Positions 15,572 to 23,413 of a stretch of DNA of 45,628 bases are shown one piece after another. This DNA comes from Bacilli bacterium (GTDB taxonomy: Bacteria; Bacillota_I; Bacilli_A; RFN20; CAG-826). The position numbers and the translations under genes were made by a program. Position 1 is the first letter of the stretch. Every line of letters starts with the position of its first letter. The DNA is taken from NCBI GenBank assembly GCA_024698065.1, contig JAILRR010000056.1, forward strand, positions 1 to 45,628, written 5' to 3'. The notes below the pieces were generated by a model. It saw nothing but the letters and a program-made list of their open reading frames with translations, ran no database searches and was not told the origin of the DNA.

Positions 15572-17329
15572 TTATTCGTCGTCGTCTTCAGCATCACCGC
15601 TATTATCGTTAACATAGTTAACAAGATCGGCGGCATAGTCGCGAGTGTCGACGGAGGCTCCGTAAGTCAATCCGGCTTTGCCGCAGACATCATCGATGAG
15701 CTGCTTGGCACGTTTGACGGAAAGTCCACTTCTGACCTTGAAGCAAAGAGGAATGTCTTTGTAGAGGTTCTTGTGGCCAACGTCCTGGACTGGGATTGGA
15801 GAATTCTCGTAATCCTTCGGATCGAGGGCGTAATAGAGCTTAAGTCCTTTTCCGACCATGTTGATACGGAAGTAGGTCTTGGTGTGGAGACGGAATGTGT
15901 CACCACCATTGGCAACACGGCTCTTAAGGCCATAGCCGAAGGCATAGGCTTTGAGGTCGTTATAGTTGTCTTTGACTTCTTTTGTGGCACCAGTCATCTT
16001 CTCAGCGAAGGAGAGACGGATAACAGGCTCTTTAGCTTCTTCCGGTTCTGGCTCAGGCTGTGGCTCTGGCTCTGGTTCCGGTTGAGGCTCTGGCTCTGGT
16101 TCCGTTTGAGGCTCTGGCTCAGGCTCTGGCTCAGGTTGAGGTTCCACTTCTTCAACAACAGCGATGTTCTGAAGGTATTTGGCAAGTTCCTCGGCGATGA
16201 TGGTACGGACCTCGTCGGCGGAGAGGCTTTCTTTTTCCTCTTTTGGAGCGCCGAGCTCTTCGCGGATGATTTCACGGATCTCATCTTTTGTGAGAGAAGT
16301 TCCGTCAGAAGGTTTCACAAGGCCTTCGACCTCTTCTTTGATCATCTTTCTGAGGTCATCGGCAGTCATGACATCGGAATCGCCTTCTTCGGTTTCTTCT
16401 TTTCCGTAATAAGCGGCGATTTCTTCCTGGATGACTTCACGGGCTCTCTCATCACTGAGAGGCTCATTCTCTTCTGGGTGTTCACGCTCATCAAGCTCTT
16501 CGCGGATGATTTCGCGGAGCTCCCTAGCAGTGAGAGGCCTTTCTTCTTCGCACTCACATTCGTGTTCGTGGCAATGGCATTGGCAACCGTCGTTGTTTGG
16601 CATCGGGGCGCCATTGTAGAAATTCTGGATGATTGTCGGGGTAGCGTCGTCTTCGTATTCGTCGAATTCGACCTTTTCTTGATTCTTTTCTTCAATCATT
16701 TTTTCTTCCTCCATTTCTTCCTCTTGTTCAGGAAGTTCTTCATAGGTGTAAGAATCTTCAAGAGGCGCGCTCTCACGTCTCCTTAAAAGAAGCGATGTTG
16801 ATTTGACGATGGCAACAAGACCGAGGATGTAGCCAAGAGCGAGGACAACAACGATGGCAATGGCCAAGATAGCGGCAACGATCTCGCCACCAATAAAGGC
16901 AGGCATGACCATTCCGAAGATATCGTGGAAGTTTTGCTCACCGATAATTCCTTCGAAGATTAAGCCTTTTCCGTTAACAGGAATAACGGAAAGAGCAAAT
17001 AAGATGACAGCCAGTCCACCAGCTAAAAGCCAGATGAGATTTGGAACCAACTGACCAAACTTCTTTTTTGCAATAAGAAGCACAAGGTTGATGATCCATA
17101 AAACGGCAACGATCGCTAAGGCAACAACAATCGTTATGTCAAAGATCGGATTGATAAAAGCAAACGTAGCGCCCAAAACGGTGAAAGTTTCGCCAAGGGC
17201 AGCGACCAAATCTTTGCCTGCTAAAGCAGGTACCATTGAAGGGATCATAAAGCAAATCGCAGCGCCAGCAGCAACGAGGATGAGTGAAAGCACTGCAAAG
17301 ATGAAAATTGAAGCTTTTGATTTTCTCAT
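15572..17329 (-). CDS. Multi-domain membrane protein with five helical motif copies
   Basis: A 585-residue protein. Residues 8-30, 60-87, 97-115 and 141-175 are membrane segments. A cytoplasmic region follows: an acidic linker (195-230), a Cys/His cluster CQCHCHEHECEC (249-260) that may bind metal, then five copies of a motif of form L-S/T-x-x-E-L/V/I-R-x-I-I-x-E-E at about 265, 290, 320, 346 and 369, then a Pro-Glu repeat (397-430), and a C-terminal domain (437-555) with FAEKMTGATKEVKDNYNDLK and KSRVANGGDTFRLHTKTYFR, a basic beta-rich module I have seen in many Bacillota membrane or zinc-ribbon proteins but cannot name. The ribosome site is GGGG before ATG 17329. Function unknown; a scaffold or cell-envelope organiser is plausible. 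Confidence 0.85.
   Translation of the reverse strand: MRKSKASIFIFAVLSLILVAAGAAICFMIPSMVPALAGKDLVAALGETFTVLGATFAFINPIFDITIVVALAIVAVLWIINLVLLIAKKKFGQLVPNLIWLLAGGLAVILFALSVIPVNGKGLIFEGIIGEQNFHDIFGMVMPAFIGGEIVAAILAIAIVVVLALGYILGLVAIVKSTSLLLRRRESAPLEDSYTYEELPEQEEEMEEEKMIEEKNQEKVEFDEYEDDATPTIIQNFYNGAPMPNNDGCQCHCHEHECECEEERPLTARELREIIREELDEREHPEENEPLSDERAREVIQEEIAAYYGKEETEEGDSDVMTADDLRKMIKEEVEGLVKPSDGTSLTKDEIREIIREELGAPKEEKESLSADEVRTIIAEELAKYLQNIAVVEEVEPQPEPEPEPEPQTEPEPEPQPEPEPEPQPEPEPEEAKEPVIRLSFAEKMTGATKEVKDNYNDLKAYAFGYGLKSRVANGGDTFRLHTKTYFRINMVGKGLKLYYALDPKDYENSPIPVQDVGHKNLYKDIPLCFKVRSGLSVKRAKQLIDDVCGKAGLTYGASVDTRDYAADLVNYVNDNSGDAEDDDE
16020..16145 (-). repeat. Pro-Glu coding tandem repeat
   Basis: The plus strand shows iterated GGCTCTGGCTC, GGTTCCGGTTGA and variants, which on the minus strand encode about 34 residues of alternating Pro and Glu with occasional Gln. 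It links the five-motif region to the C-terminal domain of the 585-residue protein and is likely to vary in length between strains. Confidence 0.85.
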
Positions 17330-17367
17330 GTAGTTTCCCCTTTGTTTTTATATTAGCGCAAAATGTT

Positions 17368-17402
17368 AAGAAAAAAAGAAAAATACCCATTTTGCAGTGG
17401 GT
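17368..17402 (-). terminator. Intrinsic terminator of the lipid kinase gene
   Basis: ACCCA (plus 17385-17389) pairs with TGGGT (17398-17402) around an eight-base loop; on the minus strand it is followed by ATTTTTCTTTTTTTC. Confidence 0.65.
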
Positions 17403-17423
17403 TTTTGAATAAAAAACATGTTT

Positions 17424-18296
17424 TTAGTGACTATTTGCATAGATTTTTATGGCTTTTGGACACACTTCGACAACAGCTTCTCCAGCAGGTCCTTTCTCGC
17501 CATCTAGGCACCAAAACTCTGTTTTTGGAACCGTTATTTCGCACTTCTTTATCAATAAAGGTTCGATGTTTTTGAAGGGAACGTAATGCAAAAGGCCATT
17601 GAAAGGCCCTTCTTCTGTGAGGTAGAGTTCAAATTCTCCATCATCATATGAACATTCTTTGTTGATTTTGAATCCAGCCATATGCGTTCCATTTAGGAAC
17701 ATGATGAAAGGCGAAGCCCCTGAGACTTCCTTACTCCCATCAACTTTTGCCGTGTATTTTATGAGTTTTTTCTTAAATGCCTCCCCTACTGCTTTCTCAT
17801 AATATGCGAGTTTTCCAACCCTTCTTTTCTTTCTTCTTTCTACGACATATGGGATATCGCTATACGCACCTATGGAACACGTGTATGCGAAATAATAGGT
17901 CTTTTGATCCTGCGTTAATTTGCCTACGTCGATTTCTTTTATATTCTGGTCAACGATTATCTCTACATCTTTTTTGAAATCGTTCTTTAATCCAAAAGCT
18001 TTACCAACATCACCAACCGTGCCAAAGTTGAGATATCCAACCATCGGCTTATTCTCAAGGCCCATCAAAGAGTTGAGTGCGTTGTTGAAAGTGCCATCTC
18101 CCCCGATGACAATAAGGGAATCGTAGTCATTTCCTTTTTGGATAATGAGCCTTCTCGCTTCCTCTTTCGAAAGAGTACATACAGGATCAAGAGTTTCGAA
18201 AACAGTAGCTAACCTATGTAAAACATAGCTGAGTTTGTTCGCGAAACCTTTTTTATTCGCTCCCGTGTTATGGGAATAGATTAGTAAAGCCTTCAT
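17424..18296 (-). CDS. Diacylglycerol kinase-like lipid kinase (YegS/DagK family)
   Basis: A 290-residue kinase of the DagK/YegS/sphingosine kinase fold. The nucleotide-binding signature GGDGTFN is at 65-71, followed by NFGTVGDVGKAFGL in place of the usual PxGTxND; the C-terminal beta domain includes DGELxLY-like DDGEFELYLTEEG and the LDGEKG strand (about 262-267), both standard. Such enzymes phosphorylate diacylglycerol or a related lipid at the membrane, recycling it into phospholipid synthesis. Codon choice looks more A/T-rich than in flanking genes. It lies between terminators and is probably transcribed alone. The exact lipid substrate is not readable from sequence. Confidence 0.9.
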   Translation of the reverse strand: MKALLIYSHNTGANKKGFANKLSYVLHRLATVFETLDPVCTLSKEEARRLIIQKGNDYDSLIVIGGDGTFNNALNSLMGLENKPMVGYLNFGTVGDVGKAFGLKNDFKKDVEIIVDQNIKEIDVGKLTQDQKTYYFAYTCSIGAYSDIPYVVERRKKRRVGKLAYYEKAVGEAFKKKLIKYTAKVDGSKEVSGASPFIMFLNGTHMAGFKINKECSYDDGEFELYLTEEGPFNGLLHYVPFKNIEPLLIKKCEITVPKTEFWCLDGEKGPAGEAVVEVCPKAIKIYANSH

Positions 18297-18339
18297 TACA
18301 AAAACTATAGCATAACCTGCTTCTTTTTGAATTGAGACA

Positions 18340-18366
18340 AAAGAAAAGGACCCAATTGGGGTCCTT
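18340..18366 (-). terminator. Intrinsic terminator of the fakB-fakA operon
   Basis: GGACCC and GGGTCC pair around AATTG (plus 18348-18364), followed on the minus strand by TTTTCTTTT. Confidence 0.88.
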
Positions 18367-18380
18367 AACTGTTTGATTCT

Positions 18381-20060
18381 CTATTTGAGAGCGAAGATGA
18401 GAGGATAGATGGTCTGATTGCCCTGAATCTCAATCATCTCAAGACTTGGGAAGTCTTTCTTCACAAGGTTTTGGAGATCCTCTTTCATCTTATCGTTGGC
18501 ATCCTGGCCATAGAAGATGGTGAAGACGGATTTCTCTTCGATCTCTGGAACTTTATTGAGGAGTTCTTTGATGGTTTCCATCATATCAGGCGAAGATGAG
18601 ACGATATTGTGTTTGAGGATGCCCATGTAGTCACCCTTCTTGATCTCAATGCCGTTATTAAGGGAATCACGGACAGCTGGAGAGATTTCAGCAGAGATAA
18701 CACCCTCCATCGATTCGATCATACTGTCGATGCACTCTTGGACATCTTGACCATCGAAGCAAGCCATCGAAAGAGCGCTATAAGCTTCCACCACACTCTT
18801 AGAGTGAAGAACATGGACTCTGCTCTTGTCGTAAAGCTTTCCGGCTTGTTCAGCGGTAAGGATGATATTGCTGTTATTTGGGAAGACGATGATGTCGTCG
18901 GCGTTAGCGGCATCGAAGGCTTTGATGAAGTCGTCGGCGCTTGGGTTCATGGTCTGTCCGCCAGAGACAATCTGGTTGGCACCCATGTTGAGGAAGAGCT
19001 CGGTGATGCTGCTAGATGGGGAAACGGCAACGATTTGGACTGGTTGACGCTTCACGTTTGGCACGATGTGCTCAGTTGGCTTTTCTTCTTCGATTGGCAT
19101 CTCTTTGAGAAGCTTTTCGTTATGCTGAATGGACATGTTCTCCATCTTGAAGGTGACGAATTCGCCAAACTTCTGAGCGTATTGGATGGCTTTCCATGGC
19201 TCTTTGGTGTGAACGTGGACTTTGACGATGCTCTTTTGTTTTAGGGCAACGATGGAATCGCCAATGCCTTCCAAGAAATGGATCATCTCTTTGAGATCGA
19301 AGGCCTTTGGGTCACATTTTGAGACGAGAAGCTGAAGAATGAATTCGGTGCAATAGCCATAATCGAGGACGGAATTCTCATCGAATGGGATTTTCTCATC
19401 GGTAGCTACACCGTTGGTTGGGCCATTGAATTCAGCATCAGCGACTTCTTCGCCGACAACGTATTTGCCCATGCCTTCCATGATGTAGACAAGCCCAGCT
19501 CCACCGCTATCGATGACGCCAGCCTCTTTGAGGACTGGAAGAAGGTCTGGGGTTCTATCAAGAGAAAGTCTCATCTCACGGAGAAGGTTTTCGAATAAGG
19601 TCTCGAAATCTTTGATGTGAGAAAGGTTGTCCATGATATAGACGGTCGATTCACGGGCTACGGTAAGGACAGTGCCTTCGACTGGGTGAACGACGGCTTC
19701 ATAGGCTTTTGAGGTTCCGCTTCTAAGAGCGCTAGCAAACTGTGTGACGTTGGCGGTTTCAAGGCTGCTAAGTGCTTCTGAAATGCCTTGGAAGAACTGG
19801 CTGATGATGACGCCAGAGTTTCCACGGGCACCTAAAAGCATGCCGCCAGCAAGTTTTTCGGCCACATCTCCGATGGAATCAAAGTTGGCGTCTTTCATGG
19901 CGTTGACGCCACCTGTGAGGGTGGCAGCGATGTTGGTTCCGGTGTCACCATCTGGGACGGGGAACACGTTGAGGTCATTGATTTTCTCGTAATGATTCTT
20001 GAGGTCACGATAACCATTAAGAACCATCTCCGAGAAGATTTTTCCGGTAATAGTCTTCAT
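18381..20060 (-). CDS. fakA: Fatty acid kinase subunit FakA (DAK2 domain)
   Basis: A 559-residue protein of the YloV/FakA family. The N-terminal DhaL/DAK2 domain (about 1-205) carries NVFPVPDGDTGTN (31-43), whose aspartates bind Mg-ADP/ATP, and the second loop GGMLLGARGNSGVI (about 72-85). The middle and C-terminal domains (about 240-559) match the family's FakA-specific regions. FakA phosphorylates a fatty acid held by a FakB protein, giving acyl-phosphate for PlsX/PlsY. The DegV/FakB gene is directly upstream, 52 bases away, supporting this reading. The ATG at 20060 has no visible ribosome site; the leader is pyrimidine-rich. Length is normal. Confidence 0.92.
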   Translation of the reverse strand: MKTITGKIFSEMVLNGYRDLKNHYEKINDLNVFPVPDGDTGTNIAATLTGGVNAMKDANFDSIGDVAEKLAGGMLLGARGNSGVIISQFFQGISEALSSLETANVTQFASALRSGTSKAYEAVVHPVEGTVLTVARESTVYIMDNLSHIKDFETLFENLLREMRLSLDRTPDLLPVLKEAGVIDSGGAGLVYIMEGMGKYVVGEEVADAEFNGPTNGVATDEKIPFDENSVLDYGYCTEFILQLLVSKCDPKAFDLKEMIHFLEGIGDSIVALKQKSIVKVHVHTKEPWKAIQYAQKFGEFVTFKMENMSIQHNEKLLKEMPIEEEKPTEHIVPNVKRQPVQIVAVSPSSSITELFLNMGANQIVSGGQTMNPSADDFIKAFDAANADDIIVFPNNSNIILTAEQAGKLYDKSRVHVLHSKSVVEAYSALSMACFDGQDVQECIDSMIESMEGVISAEISPAVRDSLNNGIEIKKGDYMGILKHNIVSSSPDMMETIKELLNKVPEIEEKSVFTIFYGQDANDKMKEDLQNLVKKDFPSLEMIEIQGNQTIYPLIFALK

Positions 20061-20112
20061 AGGATAAGAGAGAGGTTAGTTTTAGTTTTAGTTAGAGAGT
20101 AATTAATAGATA

Positions 20113-21006
20113 TTAGTCAGCATTGACGGTGACTTCTTTGCCATAGAAATAGGCAGCGATGGTACCAGGACCGGTGGATCCACCAACGATTGGTCCAATC
20201 ATGCCAATGTAGATTTCTTTTGGTTTGGCGAGTTTAAGAATCTCTTGTTTGAGCATCTCAGCGCCATCAGGATCAACGATGTGACCGATGTAGATGGTGC
20301 TGTTCTCAATATCTTCGCAGCTCTCGACGGTCATCTTGGCGACTTCCTTAATGGATGGAAGGCGGCCTTTGACTTTCTTAATGGCGAAGTTATGGCCCTT
20401 AGCATCGCTGATAAGGATAGGTTTGACACCAAAGAGGTTTCCAAAGAAAGCGGCAGCCGCAGTAACACGACCAGCGGCTTTGAGATATCTAAGGGTTTCG
20501 CAAGAGGCAATCTGGTTGAATTTGAGACGTTCTTTTTCAAGCCAGGCAGCAATCTCATCAACGTTTTTTCCAGCGTTAGCAAGTTCTCTGGCTTTGATGG
20601 CCATAAGACCCTGGGCATAACCAGAAACTAAAGAGTCAACGCAAACGACTTTGCAGCCCTCGTATTTTGGGTTAAGTCTATCTGCAACTTGGTGGGCAAC
20701 ATTGATCGAAGCGCTAAGACCGCTGGAGCAGGAAATATATAAGACATCGCGGCCTTGCTCCAAATATTTGGTAAACTGTGTTTCATATTCCTGAACGGTA
20801 ACGGCGGAAGTATAGATTCTTCTGCCTTCTGTTAAGACTTTATAAAGCTCTTCTGGCTGAACGCCGGCATCCCAATCAAGGGAAGCAGGAATCTCTTTTC
20901 CGTCATAGCTGATGTGCATGGCGCAGTAGCCATCGATTCCATGTTTTTCACGAAGCTCGGCATTAAGGTCGCCGGTTGAATCGATGAGGATAGCAATCTT
21001 GTTCAT
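20113..21006 (-). CDS. fakB: DegV family fatty-acid-binding protein (FakB)
   Basis: A 297-residue DegV-fold protein. It shows the family order: IAILIDSTGDLNAEL at the N-terminus, YTSAVTVQEYETQF, the lipid-contacting YISCSSGLSASI (about 94-105), and GRVTAAAAFFGNLFGVKPIL (about 181-200). FakB proteins bind one fatty acid and present its carboxylate to FakA for phosphorylation. ATG at 21006 follows GGAGG. It is the first gene of a two-gene operon with fakA, downstream of a promoter at 21034-21062. Which fatty acid it prefers cannot be read from sequence. Confidence 0.92.
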   Translation of the reverse strand: MNKIAILIDSTGDLNAELREKHGIDGYCAMHISYDGKEIPASLDWDAGVQPEELYKVLTEGRRIYTSAVTVQEYETQFTKYLEQGRDVLYISCSSGLSASINVAHQVADRLNPKYEGCKVVCVDSLVSGYAQGLMAIKARELANAGKNVDEIAAWLEKERLKFNQIASCETLRYLKAAGRVTAAAAFFGNLFGVKPILISDAKGHNFAIKKVKGRLPSIKEVAKMTVESCEDIENSTIYIGHIVDPDGAEMLKQEILKLAKPKEIYIGMIGPIVGGSTGPGTIAAYFYGKEVTVNAD

Positions 21007-21033
21007 TAATAAACCTCCAATAAGTTCACTAGA

Positions 21034-21062
21034 ATATTATCGTCTAAAGAAAAATAAAACAA
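21034..21062 (-). promoter_or_regulatory. Probable promoter of fakB-fakA
   Basis: On the minus strand TTGTTT (21057-21062), a 17-base spacer and TAATAT (21034-21039). Just upstream of the -35 lies a perfect inverted repeat AGAAAAG-AAT-CTTTTCT (21068-21084) that could bind a regulator. Confidence 0.55.
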
Positions 21063-21378
21063 ACTTCAGAAAAGAATCTTTTCTTCAATAAAAGAGGCAC
21101 TTTCTAACCTTTCCACATAATCTTAAAAAACCATTGATGAAATAATCGTGGTTTTGCGCATACTTTTTTGCAATTTGTCGGTAATTTTCATTTACAAAAA
21201 AATACGGATTATTTATCTTAAATAAGGAGAAAAACATCAAAATTTTCTTTACAAGTTCTAGAGGGATCAAGAATTTGCAAAAAAGGAAAAATTTAACTTT
21301 CTTTAGTTATACTCGTTAAATTTCCACCTTTATTTCTTATACTTGATTATTTTCTAGTGAGAACTGAGGAGGTGTTTA
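21063..21378. other. AT-rich intergenic region between divergent operons
   Basis: About 370 bases separate the divergent fakB and ATPase genes. The region is clearly more A/T-rich than its surroundings. It holds the inverted repeat at 21068-21084 and a hairpin AAAACCA (21127-21133) / TGGTTTT (21149-21155), followed on the minus strand by further T. A 61-codon minus-strand frame (21085-21270) has only a TTG start and no ribosome site, so I do not call it a gene. TTATACT near 21338 may be part of the ATPase promoter. No RNA gene is recognised. Confidence 0.6.
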
Positions 21379-22758
21379 ATGTTTAAAGAACGTCAAAATG
21401 AGATAGGCCGTATAAAGGGTTTTTTGAGCCGTGCTGGCTATGGGTCTTTACTCGTGTACGGAGAAAAGAACGTTGGCAAAAGCTCCCTGGTCCACATAGC
21501 GAGCAGAGGGACTTTGTCCGCGAAGATCTTCCTCCATATCGAAAACGAGAATAAAGACTCCGTCATTAACCACATCCGGGCTAAGTGCATCGAAGCATTT
21601 CCCAATGTGGAACTGCCTGCTTCGAACGACATTTCTCAGCTCATTAAATTTATCTACGAAAATTCCGTCAATCAAAAAATAGTTTTGGTTATCGACGACC
21701 TAGCGAAACTCCTGTCAACCAGCCTCGAAATTAAAGCTTTTTTCTTAAGCTTCAAGGACCGCTTTTCCAAATATGGCAACATCAAGTTTATAGGTGTGAC
21801 CTCAACACAGGGTTATAACGCAAACAAAGAGTTCTTTGATGACTTCTTCAGTGAGGCGATTGAACTTCACCCATTCACATATCTAGCCGCTTCTTCTTTC
21901 TACCCCACCGCTTTGCTTGACGATAAGCTTTCCTATTTTGCTGTTTTCGGTGGGCTTCCCCTTTATAACGTTATGCTTCAGCCCCAAAAAGGTTTTGCGA
22001 AGAACTTAAAAGACCTTCTCCTTTATAAAGATTCACCTTTGAGAATGAAGATTGAGGCGGATCTTCGTGGCTCATTCACCAGAAAATACGAAGCAGATAC
22101 CCTTTTGACGATTTTAGCGAGTCACCGCTTCCCTCACTATGGTGAACTCAAGGATAGTTTCAAGATGAAATCCCCTACCGGCGATTTCGATTACATCCTA
22201 AACAAGCTCATCGAAATGGACATCATCAGAAAGAAATCGCCTATTCACTTTGAGTCGGACAAGAAAAAACACTACTACGAATTCAGCGATCCTCTTTATG
22301 ACTTCTTCTATTCCCACGTCTACGAGAACACGATGTCGGATATTTTATCTGAGGAAATCGACCGTACTTACGAGAGTGTTATCAAAAAAGAATTCGAAAG
22401 AAATTTCTTGCCAAGAAGAATCTATGACATGTCGATTCAGTTCTTAGAAAAAGAGGCTTCTAGAGGCAAATTCAGGGAGGAAGTCATGAACATCGCCCCA
22501 TATTTCCCAGACCCAAGAACCTTGGAAAACGATGGAACCATCATAGTAGAAACCCTTTCTGGCAATTTCTATGTCATGATCAATCCAACGAGAACTGTCT
22601 TTGAAAACAAAACAGTAGACGCTTTTGCGCATAGCCTTTATGAAAAGCAAAGACCTTATAAAAATCTGGTACTTATCTCAAGAGGTATGTTCGCACCTAA
22701 CGTAAATCGCATAAAATACATAACATATCGAATGGCATCGCTCTATTCGAAAATCTAA
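21379..22758 (+). CDS. AAA ATPase of the archaeal-type/DUF234 family
   Basis: A 459-residue STAND-like ATPase. The N-terminal ATPase domain has Walker A GEKNVGKSS (28-36) and Walker B IVLVIDD (101-107), then a winged-helix region (about 225-290, with LLTILASHRFPHYGELKDS), and a C-terminal DUF234-type region (about 310-459, ending FYVMINPTRTVFENKTVDAFAHS), which in this family resembles a PD-(D/E)XK nuclease fold. Such proteins are common in anaerobic Bacillota and archaea; cellular role is not settled. ATG at 21379 follows GAGGAGGT. The LOG-family gene starts ten bases after its stop, so they are probably co-transcribed. Confidence 0.88.
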   Translation: MFKERQNEIGRIKGFLSRAGYGSLLVYGEKNVGKSSLVHIASRGTLSAKIFLHIENENKDSVINHIRAKCIEAFPNVELPASNDISQLIKFIYENSVNQKIVLVIDDLAKLLSTSLEIKAFFLSFKDRFSKYGNIKFIGVTSTQGYNANKEFFDDFFSEAIELHPFTYLAASSFYPTALLDDKLSYFAVFGGLPLYNVMLQPQKGFAKNLKDLLLYKDSPLRMKIEADLRGSFTRKYEADTLLTILASHRFPHYGELKDSFKMKSPTGDFDYILNKLIEMDIIRKKSPIHFESDKKKHYYEFSDPLYDFFYSHVYENTMSDILSEEIDRTYESVIKKEFERNFLPRRIYDMSIQFLEKEASRGKFREEVMNIAPYFPDPRTLENDGTIIVETLSGNFYVMINPTRTVFENKTVDAFAHSLYEKQRPYKNLVLISRGMFAPNVNRIKYITYRMASLYSKI

Positions 22759-22767
22759 GGAGTAAAC

Positions 22768-23289
22768 ATGAACGTAGCAGTATTCTTAGGTGCCCAAACA
22801 CCTGCAAACCAATCATACATCGACCAAGTTGTCGAAGTCGCAAAAGTCATTGGAAAGAAAGGCCACACGCTTGTTTTTGGCGGTTCCGGAAGCGGAACGA
22901 TGGCCGTTCTCGCCAAAGCCGCTAATGAGGCTGGCGTCAGAATCATCGGCGTTGTCCCAGAAATCTTCAGAAACGTCGTCGACAAGAATAACGACGTCAT
23001 TGAATTTGTCCCAAATATGGGCATCAGAAAAGAAAGAATGGCAGCCTTAGGCGATGTTTACGTCATCCTTCCTGGTGGATTTGGCACCCTTGAGGAAATG
23101 GCCGATGTCATCAGCTGGAAGAGAATGGGCATTGTCACGCCTAAGACCATCGTCGTTAATTACAAAGGCTTCTATGAGCCGACAAGAGAACAAATCAACA
23201 GAATGATCCAAGAAGGCTATATCAAGGAAACCGTTTGGGAAGATATCACCTTCATCGATGACGCAAAAGAGCTTGATGATCTTCTCTAA
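22768..23289 (+). CDS. LOG family protein (putative nucleotide 5'-monophosphate phosphoribohydrolase)
   Basis: A 173-residue Rossmann-fold protein of the LOG/TIGR00730 family, long annotated as lysine decarboxylase. The signature PGGFGTLEE is at 102-110, and R87-K88 in RKERM supplies the phosphate-binding basic pair. The usual GGGxxGLMG loop is GGSGSGTMA here (38-46), a mild variant. Plant and bacterial relatives hydrolyse cytokinin riboside monophosphates or other nucleotide monophosphates to a free base. The start has AAGGAG seven bases upstream. It follows the AAA ATPase with a ten-base gap. The physiological substrate is unknown. Confidence 0.9.
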   Translation: MNVAVFLGAQTPANQSYIDQVVEVAKVIGKKGHTLVFGGSGSGTMAVLAKAANEAGVRIIGVVPEIFRNVVDKNNDVIEFVPNMGIRKERMAALGDVYVILPGGFGTLEEMADVISWKRMGIVTPKTIVVNYKGFYEPTREQINRMIQEGYIKETVWEDITFIDDAKELDDLL

Positions 23290-23312
23290 AAAGCATCTTT
23301 CTTCCTGTCCTC

Positions 23313-23328
23313 TGCCTTTGTAAAGGCA
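23313..23328 (+). terminator. Hairpin after the LOG gene
   Basis: Perfect TGCCTTT-GT-AAAGGCA. The T run that would confirm a terminator is weak (TACAATGTTTT). Confidence 0.45.
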
Positions 23329-23413
23329 TACAATGTTTTAAGTTGCGAAAACTATTCTTGAATTAGAGAGCTCCATGGCTATTATTGCCTTTGAGCATAG
23401 AAGGATCTTCATC

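Noticed and set aside
16020..16145. Possible CRISPR-like or minisatellite array
   Set aside because: Units are short, in frame and encode Pro-Glu; there are no unique spacers.
15773..16786. Long plus-strand frame rich in Arg, Leu and Trp
   Set aside because: It is the mirror of the Pro-Glu and Glu-rich segments of the 585-residue protein; low-complexity coding sequence keeps the opposite strand open.
21085..21270. 61-codon minus-strand frame in the AT-rich gap
   Set aside because: TTG start without a ribosome site, no recognisable pattern, and a hairpin lies inside it.
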